Counted from the first letter of the stretch, positions 33,603-43,261 are shown. The stretch is 64,000 nucleotides of DNA from UBA3537 sp049889395 (GCA_049889395.1 JBMHDM010000011.1:1-64000), one strand, 5' to 3'. The notes: generated by a model not told the origin, from the sequence alone. Numbers and translations: made by a program.

Positions 33603-34103
33603 TTAGGGATTTAGTTGTTGTTTCAATTTCTTCTTAATGCGATTCATTTTCACCCTAGCATTGACTTCACTTATACCGATCGTTTCACTAATTTCTTTGT
33701 AATGTTTGTTTTCTAAATACATGAAAACCAAAGCTTTTTCAATATCATTTAGGTTTTGGATGGCCCTATAAATCATTTCAATCTGCTGATCCTCAGTGTT
33801 GTCATAAGGTTCAGAGTGAGGGATTTTAAAATAAAAATCTTCTATATTCTGACTCTGTATTCTCCGTTTCGATTTCCGATATAGTGTGATAGCGGTGTTC
33901 AGTCCAACTCGATACATCCAAGTACTAAATTTTGAATCACCTCTAAACTTTGGATAAGCTTTCCAAAGTTGAATGGTAATTTCTTGGAATAAATCTTTAT
34001 GTTCCGCAGCTGTTTTTGTGTATAACCTACAGATTTTGTGAATCAAATTTTGGTGGGTTTCCACTAAGCTGACAAACTCATTTTCTTTGGTTGATTTCAA
34101 CAA
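33603..34103 (-). CDS. ECF-type sigma factor, non-ATG start
   Basis: 166 aa. Region 2 runs about residues 10-75 (AAEHKDLFQEITIQLW and FSTWMYRVGLNTAITLYRK). Region 4 is at about 115-160 (NKHYKEISETIGISEVNARVKMNR). The only methionine before region 2.4 is at residue 63, too late, so translation must begin at a rare codon: TTG at 34103 or 34100 (ATT at 34112 is less likely, since an in-frame TAA lies just upstream). A near -7 match (CATTTTTG, 34146..34139) allows this. Upstream of a 4-helix membrane protein that may be its anti-sigma factor. Confidence 0.88.
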   Translation of the reverse strand: MLKSTKENEFVSLVETHQNLIHKICRLYTKTAAEHKDLFQEITIQLWKAYPKFRGDSKFSTWMYRVGLNTAITLYRKSKRRIQSQNIEDFYFKIPHSEPYDNTEDQQIEMIYRAIQNLNDIEKALVFMYLENKHYKEISETIGISEVNARVKMNRIKKKLKQQLNP

Positions 34104-34162
34104 GGTGTAAATTGGTTATTAATTTGACAACAATCTCTCAAAAATGTTACACATAACAGGCG

Positions 34163-35056
34163 TTATTTATTAAAATCGTTGAGCTCTCCAGCACGGATTT
34201 CGAAGGACAGAACATTTTGCCGAGGTGGAAATAAACAAGTCGTATATTTAGAATAACGACAGGGTGGGTTGTATAGTTTATTAAAATCCAATCGAGTAAC
34301 GCCATCTTCTTTTGGTAGATTAACGTACATATATCGACCGGCTCCGTAAGTTTTATCTCCAGAAGTTGCATCAGCCACCATAATCCAACCATCTGGACCC
34401 ACATCGAGGGTGTGGATTTTATTGTCATATTTGAAGCTCACTTGACCAACAAAGCTTGTATCATCGTCTATTCCTAATTTTGAAGCTACAGATTCAGATT
34501 TAGTTTTTTCAAAATATTTGAACTCGGCCTCAAATATAAAGTTTGGATTGGCCTGAAAATAGTTAAAACCATCGAATGCAGAGATGGCTGGATTTTCTTT
34601 GTTCCATATTCTCAAATAGGGTGCGCCAGATCGGGTGATAATTCGCCATTTGAAGGTGTTATAAAACAACAATTCAGAATCGCCGAGATGGTCTAAAATA
34701 AGCTGCTTATGGTCGATTGTTTCTCCTGAGCTGTTTCGCACATTAGACAGTATATTTGACTCAAAATTATAATGTTCGCCAGACCATTTGAAAGTACCAA
34801 TAGGCGTCTTAATCTTACTTGGATCATTGCTGAAAGTATTGCTGGAGTCAATTCCCACGACTAGATCTGATTTGGTCATTTTGTAGAGCCCGCACAATTC
34901 TAGATACACCACGCGTCTTTTGTTGAGTTTTTCTCGCCATTCGTTTAAATCAACCAAATAGGCTTGTTCTAATTGAACATTAGATTTTTTCTCCTTACAA
35001 TGTGTTAATAGAGCACATCCGATGATAGCAAGTAATAAGGTAGATTTCAATTTCAT
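34163..35056 (-). CDS. DUF1684 family lipoprotein
   Basis: 297 aa with a lipoprotein signal (LLLAIIGCALLTHCKEKK, lipid cysteine in THC). The C-terminal block NPPCRYSKYTTCLFPPRQN plus IRAGE is the hallmark of DUF1684. Its function is not established; the fold is thought to be a beta-barrel. Its first four bases overlap the stop of the LETM1-like gene, so the two are coupled. Exported to the envelope. Confidence 0.87.
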   Translation of the reverse strand: MKLKSTLLLAIIGCALLTHCKEKKSNVQLEQAYLVDLNEWREKLNKRRVVYLELCGLYKMTKSDLVVGIDSSNTFSNDPSKIKTPIGTFKWSGEHYNFESNILSNVRNSSGETIDHKQLILDHLGDSELLFYNTFKWRIITRSGAPYLRIWNKENPAISAFDGFNYFQANPNFIFEAEFKYFEKTKSESVASKLGIDDDTSFVGQVSFKYDNKIHTLDVGPDGWIMVADATSGDKTYGAGRYMYVNLPKEDGVTRLDFNKLYNPPCRYSKYTTCLFPPRQNVLSFEIRAGELNDFNK

Positions 35057-36213
35057 TCGTCTTCAATTCTGTTGTCGTCAAAAGCGGAAGGTAATAATTT
35101 TGGAATAAATTTAATGAAAAGCGGTAGTAAAAATGCACCACCAGGCAGCATAAAAATGGCTAAACTTGGAATAGATTTTAATAAATCCATCATTTGTTCC
35201 TGCATTTTTTTTTGTTCCACTTGATTTAAATCTCTTATTGTAGATTGGGATAATAACATGACCAATTCTTGACTTTCTTTTAATTCTTGGTATAGCCGCT
35301 TGCTATTTCTTACGATGAGTTTTTTGACCATACCACTGGAATGGTCATAAAATCGTGTAGCCAGATTTTTGGTGCTCAACAGTGCAATATCACTTTTATA
35401 GGCCTCATAGAAAGTGTTCACAGCATCGACTGCTGATGAGATTTCTGAGGTGCTTAAGTTGAATTTTGACCCAAAGTCATCCAAAAATTGTTGTTCGCTG
35501 TTGTCAATTTGTTTGTCGCTCCAGGTCGCCATACACACCAAATCTAATAGATATAAGGTTTCCAATTTTGAAAAATCTTTTGATTGTATTTCATCGTAAG
35601 ATCTGTATCCCTGTTTAGACTGTCTTGAGGAGGCTTCCAATAATTTAATCAAGCTGAAATCATACTTGTTTTTTTTTGCTTTAGAATTTAGGGCAGATGA
35701 TACAATTTTTTGTACTGAATTTTCTAAAGATAGGAGATAAGCGTTGATGTTTTTGGAAGTGCTTAAAAATTGATCAAAAGCTAAAACGTCCATAAACAAA
35801 AGCGCATTGGTGGCAAATAAATTGAAGTTTTTTGTTAATACGTTATCGTCAATTTGGATGCGTTTGTGTATAATTGACTCGGCGTCTGATCCTATAATTT
35901 CCCTCAAAAAATTGGTTTTATAAAATCCAATCTTTTCATAGAATGATATAATGCTATTTTTAAAGTCTGTTTGAAAATCACCGTGTGATTGATACACGAC
36001 ATATAAGGCTAATGTGAAATTTATTTTACAACGTTCCTCTTGATTATAATCTGAACTGGATAGAAAATTATAGACAACGGCTACGTTACTTCCATAGATG
36101 AACCCAGAAAGCTTCAGTTTTGGATAAAAATCTAAAAGGGTTAAGCTTTGGTAATGCTCTTTCTCTAAAGATTTTAAAAGCTTTTTTAGCCAACCTCTAG
36201 CCGATGGATTCAT
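35053..36213 (-). CDS. LETM1-related protein with TerB-like domain
   Basis: 386 aa. The middle part (about residues 220-275, LVCMATWSDKQIDNSEQQFL) looks like a TerB domain, with the WxD-x-N layout. The C-terminal end (ALFMLPGGAFLLPLF-type AIFMLPGGAFLLPLFIKF and IPKLLPSAF) matches the LETM1 ribosome-binding-like domain, whose mitochondrial relative is an ion-transport protein. Databases use LETM1-related biofilm-associated protein for such proteins. One membrane segment at the end; role unknown. Lies 11 bases after sodC and overlaps DUF1684 by 4 bases. Confidence 0.75.
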   Translation of the reverse strand: MNPSARGWLKKLLKSLEKEHYQSLTLLDFYPKLKLSGFIYGSNVAVVYNFLSSSDYNQEERCKINFTLALYVVYQSHGDFQTDFKNSIISFYEKIGFYKTNFLREIIGSDAESIIHKRIQIDDNVLTKNFNLFATNALLFMDVLAFDQFLSTSKNINAYLLSLENSVQKIVSSALNSKAKKNKYDFSLIKLLEASSRQSKQGYRSYDEIQSKDFSKLETLYLLDLVCMATWSDKQIDNSEQQFLDDFGSKFNLSTSEISSAVDAVNTFYEAYKSDIALLSTKNLATRFYDHSSGMVKKLIVRNSKRLYQELKESQELVMLLSQSTIRDLNQVEQKKMQEQMMDLLKSIPSLAIFMLPGGAFLLPLFIKFIPKLLPSAFDDNRIEDE

Positions 36214-36224
36214 AGTAGTGGTTG

Positions 36225-36800
36225 TTATTCAATAATACCAGCACAGCTTACTCGACTGCCTGCTGCACCAGAGGGTTGAGAAACAAAATCGTCTTCACCT
36301 TGGTGAATAATAACAGCTTTACCCAAAAGATCTTTTGTTGCATCTCCACAACCAATACACCACTCGTTAGTTGAAAAGTCAAATACTGTGATTTTTTGAT
36401 CTTGGACTAAAAAGTTTCCAATGTCCCCCTTGTGATAGCCCGATTCATCACCCCATTTTCCGTGAGGTTGTGCAGTGGGGTTCCAATGTCCTCCAGCTGA
36501 TTTGCCGTCTGGTGCAGAGCAGTCACTTTTTTCATGGATATGTATGGCATGGAAACCTTTAGATAATCCCATGACTTTGGCGGTCATTTTTACGAGGTCT
36601 CCAGATTGTATAAAACGAACTTTTCCACTAACATTGCTATCATTTTTTGGATTCAATTCAACACTCAAGTACGTTGTAGAATTATTTTTTGAGGTTTTGG
36701 TCTGAGGGGTTGTTGGGTCTGTTTTGGTGTTTTTGTCTGTTTTAGATTTGCAATTTGTTAGGCAAAGACAAAATAGGGTAATGATGAATAGCGCTCTCAT
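36225..36800 (-). CDS. sodC: Cu/Zn superoxide dismutase, lipoprotein
   Basis: 191 aa. A lipoprotein signal (LFCLCLTNCKSK) is followed by a Thr-rich linker and the SOD domain. Ligand motifs are AIHIHEKSDC, GGHWNP, the HGKWGDESGYHKGD block, and VIIHQGEDDF. The disulfide cysteines are in SDCSAP and SRVSCAGI, and an extra CIGCG pair (near residue 145) is unusual. It detoxifies superoxide at the cell envelope. First gene of the unit sodC-LETM1-DUF1684. Upstream a near -7 box (TAACTTTA, 36826..36819) would give a 12-base leader. Confidence 0.93.
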   Translation of the reverse strand: MRALFIITLFCLCLTNCKSKTDKNTKTDPTTPQTKTSKNNSTTYLSVELNPKNDSNVSGKVRFIQSGDLVKMTAKVMGLSKGFHAIHIHEKSDCSAPDGKSAGGHWNPTAQPHGKWGDESGYHKGDIGNFLVQDQKITVFDFSTNEWCIGCGDATKDLLGKAVIIHQGEDDFVSQPSGAAGSRVSCAGIIE

Positions 36801-37104
36801 GGAAAATTAATTTTTTTATAAAGTTAATTAAAATTAATAGTCTTACAATTCTATTTTTTGTTTTCCACTTAATTTATCTATACTCAGAAGTTGTATAATC
36901 CTTTTTTTTCTTTAAACAATGAAACCTGCAGAATGCTATTCGGTTGCTTTCAAGTTTTAAAAAAAGAAATTATACTCAAATAGTGGGTGAACAAATCAAA
37001 ATTTTAAAACCACTAGATCTGAAGTACATAGTCTAATAATTTTGGTTTTGGAATTTGTACAGATTAATAAATTAAGCTTTTTATTGTTTCGTCAATGCCA
37101 AAGT
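36801..37104. other. Intergenic stretch without a gene
   Basis: This 304-base AT-rich gap lies between sodC and the BNR-repeat gene, both on the minus strand. It holds a possible sodC -7 box (TAACTTTA on the minus strand, 36826..36819, one mismatch). I see no open frame of note on either strand, no perfect hairpin with a T-run, and no tRNA. Confidence 0.6.
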
Positions 37105-40100
37105 TTAATTTTCAATAGAAATAGTTTCAATAGTTTTAAATGCGGACAAATCAATTGATTCTATAGTTGTTTGAAATTTTTTCCAATCATTTTCAAAAAA
37201 TAAATTTACGGTATGCAAGGCTTTTTTGAGATCATTTTTAGCTTGCTTAATCAAGGTTTGTTCGGTCGAAGTCATTCCATTTTGACGTGTACTGACGTAA
37301 AACCTTGCCGTACCCAGACGCTCTAAAACGGATACATTAGGGTCTGAGGTAATGCCTTGACGTTCATCTACTTTTCCAAAAAACAATTCAAAGTTATCTT
37401 CTATGTTTTTAATAATTGACTCTGTAAGTTCAATGCTATCGCTGTGTGCCTCTTTGTTTTTATCTTTTAGTAGGCTTAAGTAATCTTCAGCAATTTTTTT
37501 ACTCTCAGCCAGTTGTCTTGTTGCTTTTGCAGCCGCACTTTGGTAAGATTCCAATTGTTTAGAGGCCTCATAAACTGATTTTTGAGATTCAAGACTACGA
37601 TCTAATCTTGTATCATTTTTGACCTCAATAGTGGTTTCGGAATTTAAGTTTCCATAACTTAACACTGCTTTATATGTTCCAGGAAGTACACGGACCCCGG
37701 ACGGCTCTCGCTTTGCCTCGTTAATTGACTTTGAGGGTCTTTGCACCCCTTTTTCGTCCATGTACCAAGTCCAATATTGAATACCTGAGTCTTTTGGTGT
37801 TTTTTGTTTTAATGTTCTGATGAGGCGATCGCCATCAAAAATCTCTAACTTTAAAGAATCCCATTGCTTTATCGTATCGCGTTCGCTTTCAGTTTTTGCC
37901 TTAAAATAGTAGGCCAACCGAGCACCTGATGGTTTATTTTCGCCATGGTATAGGGCATCACCACCAAAACGGCTTCCTGTAGGCTGTTGATAAGCGGCCA
38001 TATATGCAGTTGGAGATTTGAAAAGTTTGATGTTTTTATTTACAATAGCACTGTTTTTAGCCATTGCTCGCAATGGTCTAATATCGTCTAATATCCATGC
38101 GGCACGCCCAAATGTTCCTATAATCAAATCATTCTCTCTTTGGTGAATAACCAAATCTTTTACTGAAACAGTTGGAAATCCATTGGTCCATTTGGTCCAT
38201 TCTACACCTGCATCAATGGAAACATATAAACCATCATCTGTTCCTAAAAACATCAAATTTGGCGCTTCTGAATCTTCAACGATACACAAAGTATAACTTT
38301 CAGTATCAGAGTCATCTACGATACGTTTCCATGTTTTACCATAATTTGTGGTTCTGTAAGCATATGGCGTATAGTTGTACCGTCTGTAATCATTAGCTAC
38401 AAGCAAAGCTTCGCCTTTATTTGTTTTGGAGGCTTTGATTTGAGTAATCCAACTCCCTTCGGGTAAACCTTTAATATTTTTGGTTACTTCGTTCCATGTT
38501 CCACCACCATTAGTAGTATAGTGCACGCGACCATCGTCTGTTCCTACCCACAACATGTCTTTTTCAACTTCTGAAGGCTCAATGACCAAAATTGTACAAT
38601 GATTTTCTGCACCAGTTGCATCCATGGTTAGACCACCACTGTCGTGTTGTTTTAATTTTTCAGGATCGTTGGTCGTTAAATCTGGAGAAATAATAGTCCA
38701 TGTTTCGCCTTTGTCAGTAGATTTATGCACAAATTGACTTCCAAAATACAGTGTACTATTATCCTTTGGATCAATATTAATGGCAGCGTTCCAATTAAAT
38801 CTCAAAGCAATGTTTGGATCGGGGTGTGTGGGTCTAACGGTATAATTATTTCCCGTTTGCCAATCGTATCGACTCACATAGCCCTGCTGGCTCATAGACC
38901 AGCCATAGCGGGAATCATCTCGGTCTGGAACCACATCAAATCCATCTCCAAAACTGATTTCTTGCCAGTAAGAGTTACGAATACCTTGATCGCGCCAGAC
39001 ATAAGCCGGACCACGCCAAGAACCATTATCTTGCATGCCACCATAAACGTTGTATGGAATTTCGTTATCTACGCTAATGTGATAAAATTGGGCAACTGGT
39101 AAATTTCCAATAAATCGCCAAGACTGGCCACGGTCTCTAGTAATGTTGAGTCCCCCGTCATTCCCATCAATCATAAAATTACCATTATTGGGATGAATCC
39201 ACCAGGCATGATGGTCAGGGTGAACGCCGTTAGAAACGCCATACGCAGGCATTAATTGTTTGAAACTACGTCCACCATCTTCACTCACATTGACATAGGT
39301 GAAAATGGAATAGATTCGGTTTTCATTTTGTGGATCTACATATAAATCAGCGTAATAAAATGGTCGATTACCAATTTCGTTCATACTTTCGTTGACCTTG
39401 ATCCAGTTAGCTCCGCCATCTAAACTTTTGTATAAACCATTTTTTTTGGCCTCTACAAGAGCATAAATAATATTGGTTTTGTTGGGTGCGATTGCAAGAC
39501 CAATTCGTCCCAATTTTCCCTCTGGTAGTCCGTCCTCAGAAGTGATTTTTTTCCAGTGTTTTCCGCCATCGTAAGTGATATAAATTCCAGATCCTTCACC
39601 ACCAGAATTGAAAAACCAAGGCTCTCTTTTATGTTCCCAAAGCGCTGCAATTAATTTGTTTGGATTATTAGGATCCATAACCAAGTCAGCTACTCCAGTT
39701 TTTGAATTGGCGAATAATATTTTCTCCCAAGTATCACCACCATCGGTAGTTTTGAACACGCCGCGTTGGTTATGTTCTCCCCATGGCGATCCAATGGCTC
39801 CAACATAGACAACATTTGGATCTGTAGGATCGATGATTACTCTATGAATATGTCTGGTTTCTTCCAATCCTTTGGATTGCCATGTTTTTCCGCCATCTAA
39901 ACTTTTATAAACACCAAAACCACCGTTCAAACTATTTCGCGGATTTCCTTCGCCAGTTCCCACCCAAATTACATCTGGATTGGACTGTTGGACTGCTACT
40001 GCTCCAATTGAGGCTGTCACCTCATGGTCAAAAATGGGATTCCATTTGATCCCTCCTGATGTTGATTTCCATAACCCGCCAGATGCCGTTCCGGCATACA

Positions 40101-40266
40101 TGATATCAGAGTTGGATAAAACCACATCGATGGCTGTCACTCTCCCAGACATGCCGCCTGGTCCAATATTTCGAGGTGTCATGTTCTTGACTAAGTCCAT
40201 GGAAAATTCTTGAGTGTACCCAAGTATGGAAGCAGATATGAAAAGTAATTTAAAAAATGATTTCAT
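37105..40266 (-). CDS. Large exported BNR-repeat (VPS10/sortilin-like) protein
   Basis: 1053 aa with a signal peptide (FFKLLFISASILGYTQ). The body holds about ten Asp-box (S/T-x-D-x-G-x-T-W) repeats, e.g. SLDGGKTWQ, TTDGGDTWE, SLDGGANW, TRDRGQSW, STDKGETW and TTNYGKTW, which form a beta-propeller. The C-terminal quarter is helical and charged (ESYQSAAAKATRQLAES). Relatives are called WD40/BNR or glycosyl hydrolases, but no hydrolase residues are evident. It ends the operon M28-M1-BNR (3-base gap to the M1 gene), so it probably works with the exported peptidases. Confidence 0.87.
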   Translation of the reverse strand: MKSFFKLLFISASILGYTQEFSMDLVKNMTPRNIGPGGMSGRVTAIDVVLSNSDIMYAGTASGGLWKSTSGGIKWNPIFDHEVTASIGAVAVQQSNPDVIWVGTGEGNPRNSLNGGFGVYKSLDGGKTWQSKGLEETRHIHRVIIDPTDPNVVYVGAIGSPWGEHNQRGVFKTTDGGDTWEKILFANSKTGVADLVMDPNNPNKLIAALWEHKREPWFFNSGGEGSGIYITYDGGKHWKKITSEDGLPEGKLGRIGLAIAPNKTNIIYALVEAKKNGLYKSLDGGANWIKVNESMNEIGNRPFYYADLYVDPQNENRIYSIFTYVNVSEDGGRSFKQLMPAYGVSNGVHPDHHAWWIHPNNGNFMIDGNDGGLNITRDRGQSWRFIGNLPVAQFYHISVDNEIPYNVYGGMQDNGSWRGPAYVWRDQGIRNSYWQEISFGDGFDVVPDRDDSRYGWSMSQQGYVSRYDWQTGNNYTVRPTHPDPNIALRFNWNAAINIDPKDNSTLYFGSQFVHKSTDKGETWTIISPDLTTNDPEKLKQHDSGGLTMDATGAENHCTILVIEPSEVEKDMLWVGTDDGRVHYTTNGGGTWNEVTKNIKGLPEGSWITQIKASKTNKGEALLVANDYRRYNYTPYAYRTTNYGKTWKRIVDDSDTESYTLCIVEDSEAPNLMFLGTDDGLYVSIDAGVEWTKWTNGFPTVSVKDLVIHQRENDLIIGTFGRAAWILDDIRPLRAMAKNSAIVNKNIKLFKSPTAYMAAYQQPTGSRFGGDALYHGENKPSGARLAYYFKAKTESERDTIKQWDSLKLEIFDGDRLIRTLKQKTPKDSGIQYWTWYMDEKGVQRPSKSINEAKREPSGVRVLPGTYKAVLSYGNLNSETTIEVKNDTRLDRSLESQKSVYEASKQLESYQSAAAKATRQLAESKKIAEDYLSLLKDKNKEAHSDSIELTESIIKNIEDNFELFFGKVDERQGITSDPNVSVLERLGTARFYVSTRQNGMTSTEQTLIKQAKNDLKKALHTVNLFFENDWKKFQTTIESIDLSAFKTIETISIEN

Positions 40267-40269
40267 GAT

Positions 40270-41892
40270 TTATTTTATTTTTTTGGTTGTGATGTAATAG
40301 TTTTCATCAAAAGTGATTGTTGAGGAATTTATTGTTTTTGTTTGCCAATCCTGAGTTGGATTAAGCCATTTTTTAGTCATATCAAGTTCTATCTCAATAG
40401 GCATATTAAATCCTTTTACCACATTATTCCACCGGTAAGAGAATGTGCCACTGTCTAGCTTGTACTCTAAAACCGGAATTCTAGTGTCTCTTAAATATTG
40501 ATCAAAAAATGGATTTAAATTTAGACCTATTTCCTTAGCAAGAAACGTTTCAATTTGTTGAGTATCAACGGTTTGATGATAAAATTTATCATTCATTAGC
40601 CTTAAGATTTTTCGCCACTTATTGTCATCATTTATCAATTGACGTAGCATATGAATCATATTAGCTCCTTTGTAATACATGTCTGACGATCCTTCAGCAT
40701 TGACATTGTAGTCTCCGATTATGGGTCGATCATTTCGAATTCTTTTTCGGGTCCCAATAACATATTCTGCAGAGGCTTGTTTGCCATAATAGTAGTCTAA
40801 GAATAAGTTTTCAGAATAAGCCGTAAAACTTTCATGTATCCACATGTCTGCAATGTCTTTATTGGTAATATTATTGGCAAACCATTCGTGACCTGCTTCA
40901 TGAATGATAATAAAATCGAATTTCAAACCCCATCCTGTACCGGACAAATCACGACCTAAATAGCCATTTTTAAATTGGTTGCCGTACGTCACTGAACTTT
41001 GGTGTTCCATACCGAGATAGGGGACTTCAACCAACTTGAAGCTGTCTTCGTAAAATGGGTAAGGACCAAACCAATATTCAAATGCTTTCATCATTTTTGG
41101 TGCATCTAGAAATTGGGTTTTGGCTTGTTCCAAATGATGTTTTAAAACATAATAATCCATTTCTAATGGGCCTTTTTCACCGTCGTAAACTTCTGAAAAA
41201 TGAATATAATCCCCAATATTTACATTGACTCCATAATTGTTTATTGGATTGGATACAAACCATGTGAATGTCGATTTTTTTTCTGATTTTAAGACGTTCT
41301 TCAGGCGTCCATTGGCCACGGCTGTAAGATGTTTTGGTACTGTTACTTTGATTTGCATACTATCTACCTCGTCATACATATGATCCTTATTAGGCCACCA
41401 AATACTGGCGCCCAATCCCTGACATGATGTTGCAATAAAATCAGTTCTATTTTTATCTTTTTTCCATGAAAATCCACCATCCCAAGGGGCATTTACGGCT
41501 TCTTTTGGCTGACCTTCAAAATGAACTTCAATTTGTTGAATGCTGTTAATCGGTTGCGTATTTTTAAGGTTCACAAAATGTGCATTTCCTTCACTGTCAA
41601 TATCAAGCACCTCATTTTGTTGGGTTACTTTGGTGATGATCATTGGAGGTTGCAAATCTATTTGTAAGCGATTATTTTCAGCTAATACTTTATAGTGAAT
41701 TGTGTTTTTTCCAGATATGGATTTTGTTTCTGGACTAATATTTACTTTTAAGTCGTAATAGGTCAAATCCCACCAAATTCGTTCCGGCGTAATACTTCCC
41801 CGAAGGGAGTCTTGTTTTGTGTATGGTTGTGCTTTGATGCTTGAAACAAATCCAAAAACTAAACAATAGAATGTTAGAACTTTAGTATTCAT
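40270..41892 (-). CDS. M1 family metallopeptidase, exported
   Basis: 540 aa. Signal peptide MNTKVLTFYCLVFGFVSS with cleavage near KAQ. The zinc motif is HEAGHEWF with the third ligand E in WIHESFTAYSEN 18 residues on. The YLGMEHQSSVTYG block is the M1 exopeptidase (GAMEN-like) region. The protein ends soon after the catalytic domain, lacking the long C-terminal ERAP-like helical domain. Start is the ATG at 41892, which lies 1 base after the M28 gene's stop; an upstream frame (to 41961) would overlap that gene and hide the signal peptide. Confidence 0.9.
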   Translation of the reverse strand: MNTKVLTFYCLVFGFVSSIKAQPYTKQDSLRGSITPERIWWDLTYYDLKVNISPETKSISGKNTIHYKVLAENNRLQIDLQPPMIITKVTQQNEVLDIDSEGNAHFVNLKNTQPINSIQQIEVHFEGQPKEAVNAPWDGGFSWKKDKNRTDFIATSCQGLGASIWWPNKDHMYDEVDSMQIKVTVPKHLTAVANGRLKNVLKSEKKSTFTWFVSNPINNYGVNVNIGDYIHFSEVYDGEKGPLEMDYYVLKHHLEQAKTQFLDAPKMMKAFEYWFGPYPFYEDSFKLVEVPYLGMEHQSSVTYGNQFKNGYLGRDLSGTGWGLKFDFIIIHEAGHEWFANNITNKDIADMWIHESFTAYSENLFLDYYYGKQASAEYVIGTRKRIRNDRPIIGDYNVNAEGSSDMYYKGANMIHMLRQLINDDNKWRKILRLMNDKFYHQTVDTQQIETFLAKEIGLNLNPFFDQYLRDTRIPVLEYKLDSGTFSYRWNNVVKGFNMPIEIELDMTKKWLNPTQDWQTKTINSSTITFDENYYITTKKIK

Positions 41893-41893
41893 T

Positions 41894-43225
41894 TTATCTA
41901 AAAACTGAATTAGGAAAGACCACTTGACTTTCAAATCCTTCATCGCTAACCGCTGATACACCTAAGAAAAAATTATCAATAACTATACCCTCTAAAGTTA
42001 GTGAGGTATCATATACTATTCTACTGTGGTCCCATGTTGGTGAGGTGGTATCTCTCCAATACACTTTGTAATAAGCAGCGCCTTGAACTTCATCCCATTT
42101 TAGTTTGGCTGAGGGTTCTACAATTCCTCCAATACTTACCTTTTGAGGCGCAGGAGGTGCCCAGGCTAGACTAGCAAGACTTATCGCATTGACAGCAGTT
42201 AATTTTTTAGCATATTCAAAATTTACATGCTCAAATGTATCGCCATATTCAATACCGTTTTGCGTTCTGACGTCTTGATGTTGTTGGGTGTAATTTTCAT
42301 GAGTTTCCATTATTCTTACACCAGCATATCCTGCATCACAAAATGGCCTGTGATGACCACCTCGTCCAAATCGATCTAGTCGGTATACCATCATGGGGTT
42401 CATTTCTGGCATGTAGGTCTTTGTAATTCTGTGAACATATCGTGCTAGTTGTCTTGAAATTCCATCAACTTCACCACCATAAAATCGTCTAGCTCGGCGC
42501 TGTTGTTCCGTTTCTGTTGGTGGAACAGGTTCTGAAAAAATCCTGAAGGAACGATTGTCAATTACGCCATCAACGCCTTTGATGTTCCCAATCATATCAT
42601 TGTTTAAAACACCAATAATATCCCAGTTTTGTTGTTTGGCATGAGCTGCTAATCCTTGTCCGCCAAAAAGACCTTGTTCTTCACCCGAAAGACCAACATA
42701 AATAATACTATTTTTAAATTTATAAGCGCTTAGTACTCTGGCAGCCTCGATTGTTCCTGCCATTCCAGACGCATTATCATTTGCGCCAGGAGAATCTGAT
42801 GTAAAGTCATTAGGGTCGGAGACCCTAGAGTCTATATCGCCACTCATGATAATGTAACGATCAGGATAAGTCGTTCCCCTCTGAATAGCCACTACATTTA
42901 CGATTTCAACATCTTTTACGATTCGCCCATTAGCACCTTTTTTTACTAAATCTTTTTGAAAAAATACGTCCAAACAGTTTTCACAACGGGCTGAAATGGT
43001 TTCAAATTCAGATTTAATCCATTGTCTTGCAGCTCCAATTCCTCGTGTTTTAGAAATAGTGTCACTTAGTGTGTGTCGCGTTCCAAATTCTGTTAATATT
43101 TTGATATCAGATTTGATCCGCTCTGCATTAACAGATTCAATAATTCGATATAAATTATATTGATCTTGTCCCTGACAATGAATGAAAAAGGCCAGTACTA
43201 AAGCTAAAGTAATTTTAAATCTCAT
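41894..43225 (-). CDS. M28 family aminopeptidase with FN3-like C-terminus, exported
   Basis: 443 aa. Signal peptide FKITLALVLAFFIHCQGQ. The M28 metal-site residues are seen in MSGDIDSR, SPGANDNASGMAG, GLSGEEQGLFGG, LNNDMIGN and the C-terminal METHENYTQQHQ. The last 90 residues (PPAPQKVSIGG, WDEVQGAAYYKVYW) look like a fibronectin type III module. It starts an operon of two peptidases and a BNR protein from the -7 box at 43269..43262, with a leader of about 30 bases. Confidence 0.9.
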   Translation of the reverse strand: MRFKITLALVLAFFIHCQGQDQYNLYRIIESVNAERIKSDIKILTEFGTRHTLSDTISKTRGIGAARQWIKSEFETISARCENCLDVFFQKDLVKKGANGRIVKDVEIVNVVAIQRGTTYPDRYIIMSGDIDSRVSDPNDFTSDSPGANDNASGMAGTIEAARVLSAYKFKNSIIYVGLSGEEQGLFGGQGLAAHAKQQNWDIIGVLNNDMIGNIKGVDGVIDNRSFRIFSEPVPPTETEQQRRARRFYGGEVDGISRQLARYVHRITKTYMPEMNPMMVYRLDRFGRGGHHRPFCDAGYAGVRIMETHENYTQQHQDVRTQNGIEYGDTFEHVNFEYAKKLTAVNAISLASLAWAPPAPQKVSIGGIVEPSAKLKWDEVQGAAYYKVYWRDTTSPTWDHSRIVYDTSLTLEGIVIDNFFLGVSAVSDEGFESQVVFPNSVFR

Positions 43226-43261
43226 AGAATAATTTTAAGAGGCTTGATTATGGAGTTCAAC

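Noticed and set aside
34145..34158. Inverted repeat TGTTA-CACA-TAACA before the second ECF sigma gene
   Set aside because: Five-base arms in AT-rich DNA are expected by chance; I do not claim an operator.
38725..39102. A 125-codon open frame antisense to the BNR-repeat gene
   Set aside because: Covered by the propeller gene with its Asp-box repeats; no motif of its own.
41893..41961. Longer N-terminus of the M1 peptidase
   Set aside because: It would overlap the M28 gene and bury the clear signal peptide that starts at the ATG at 41892.
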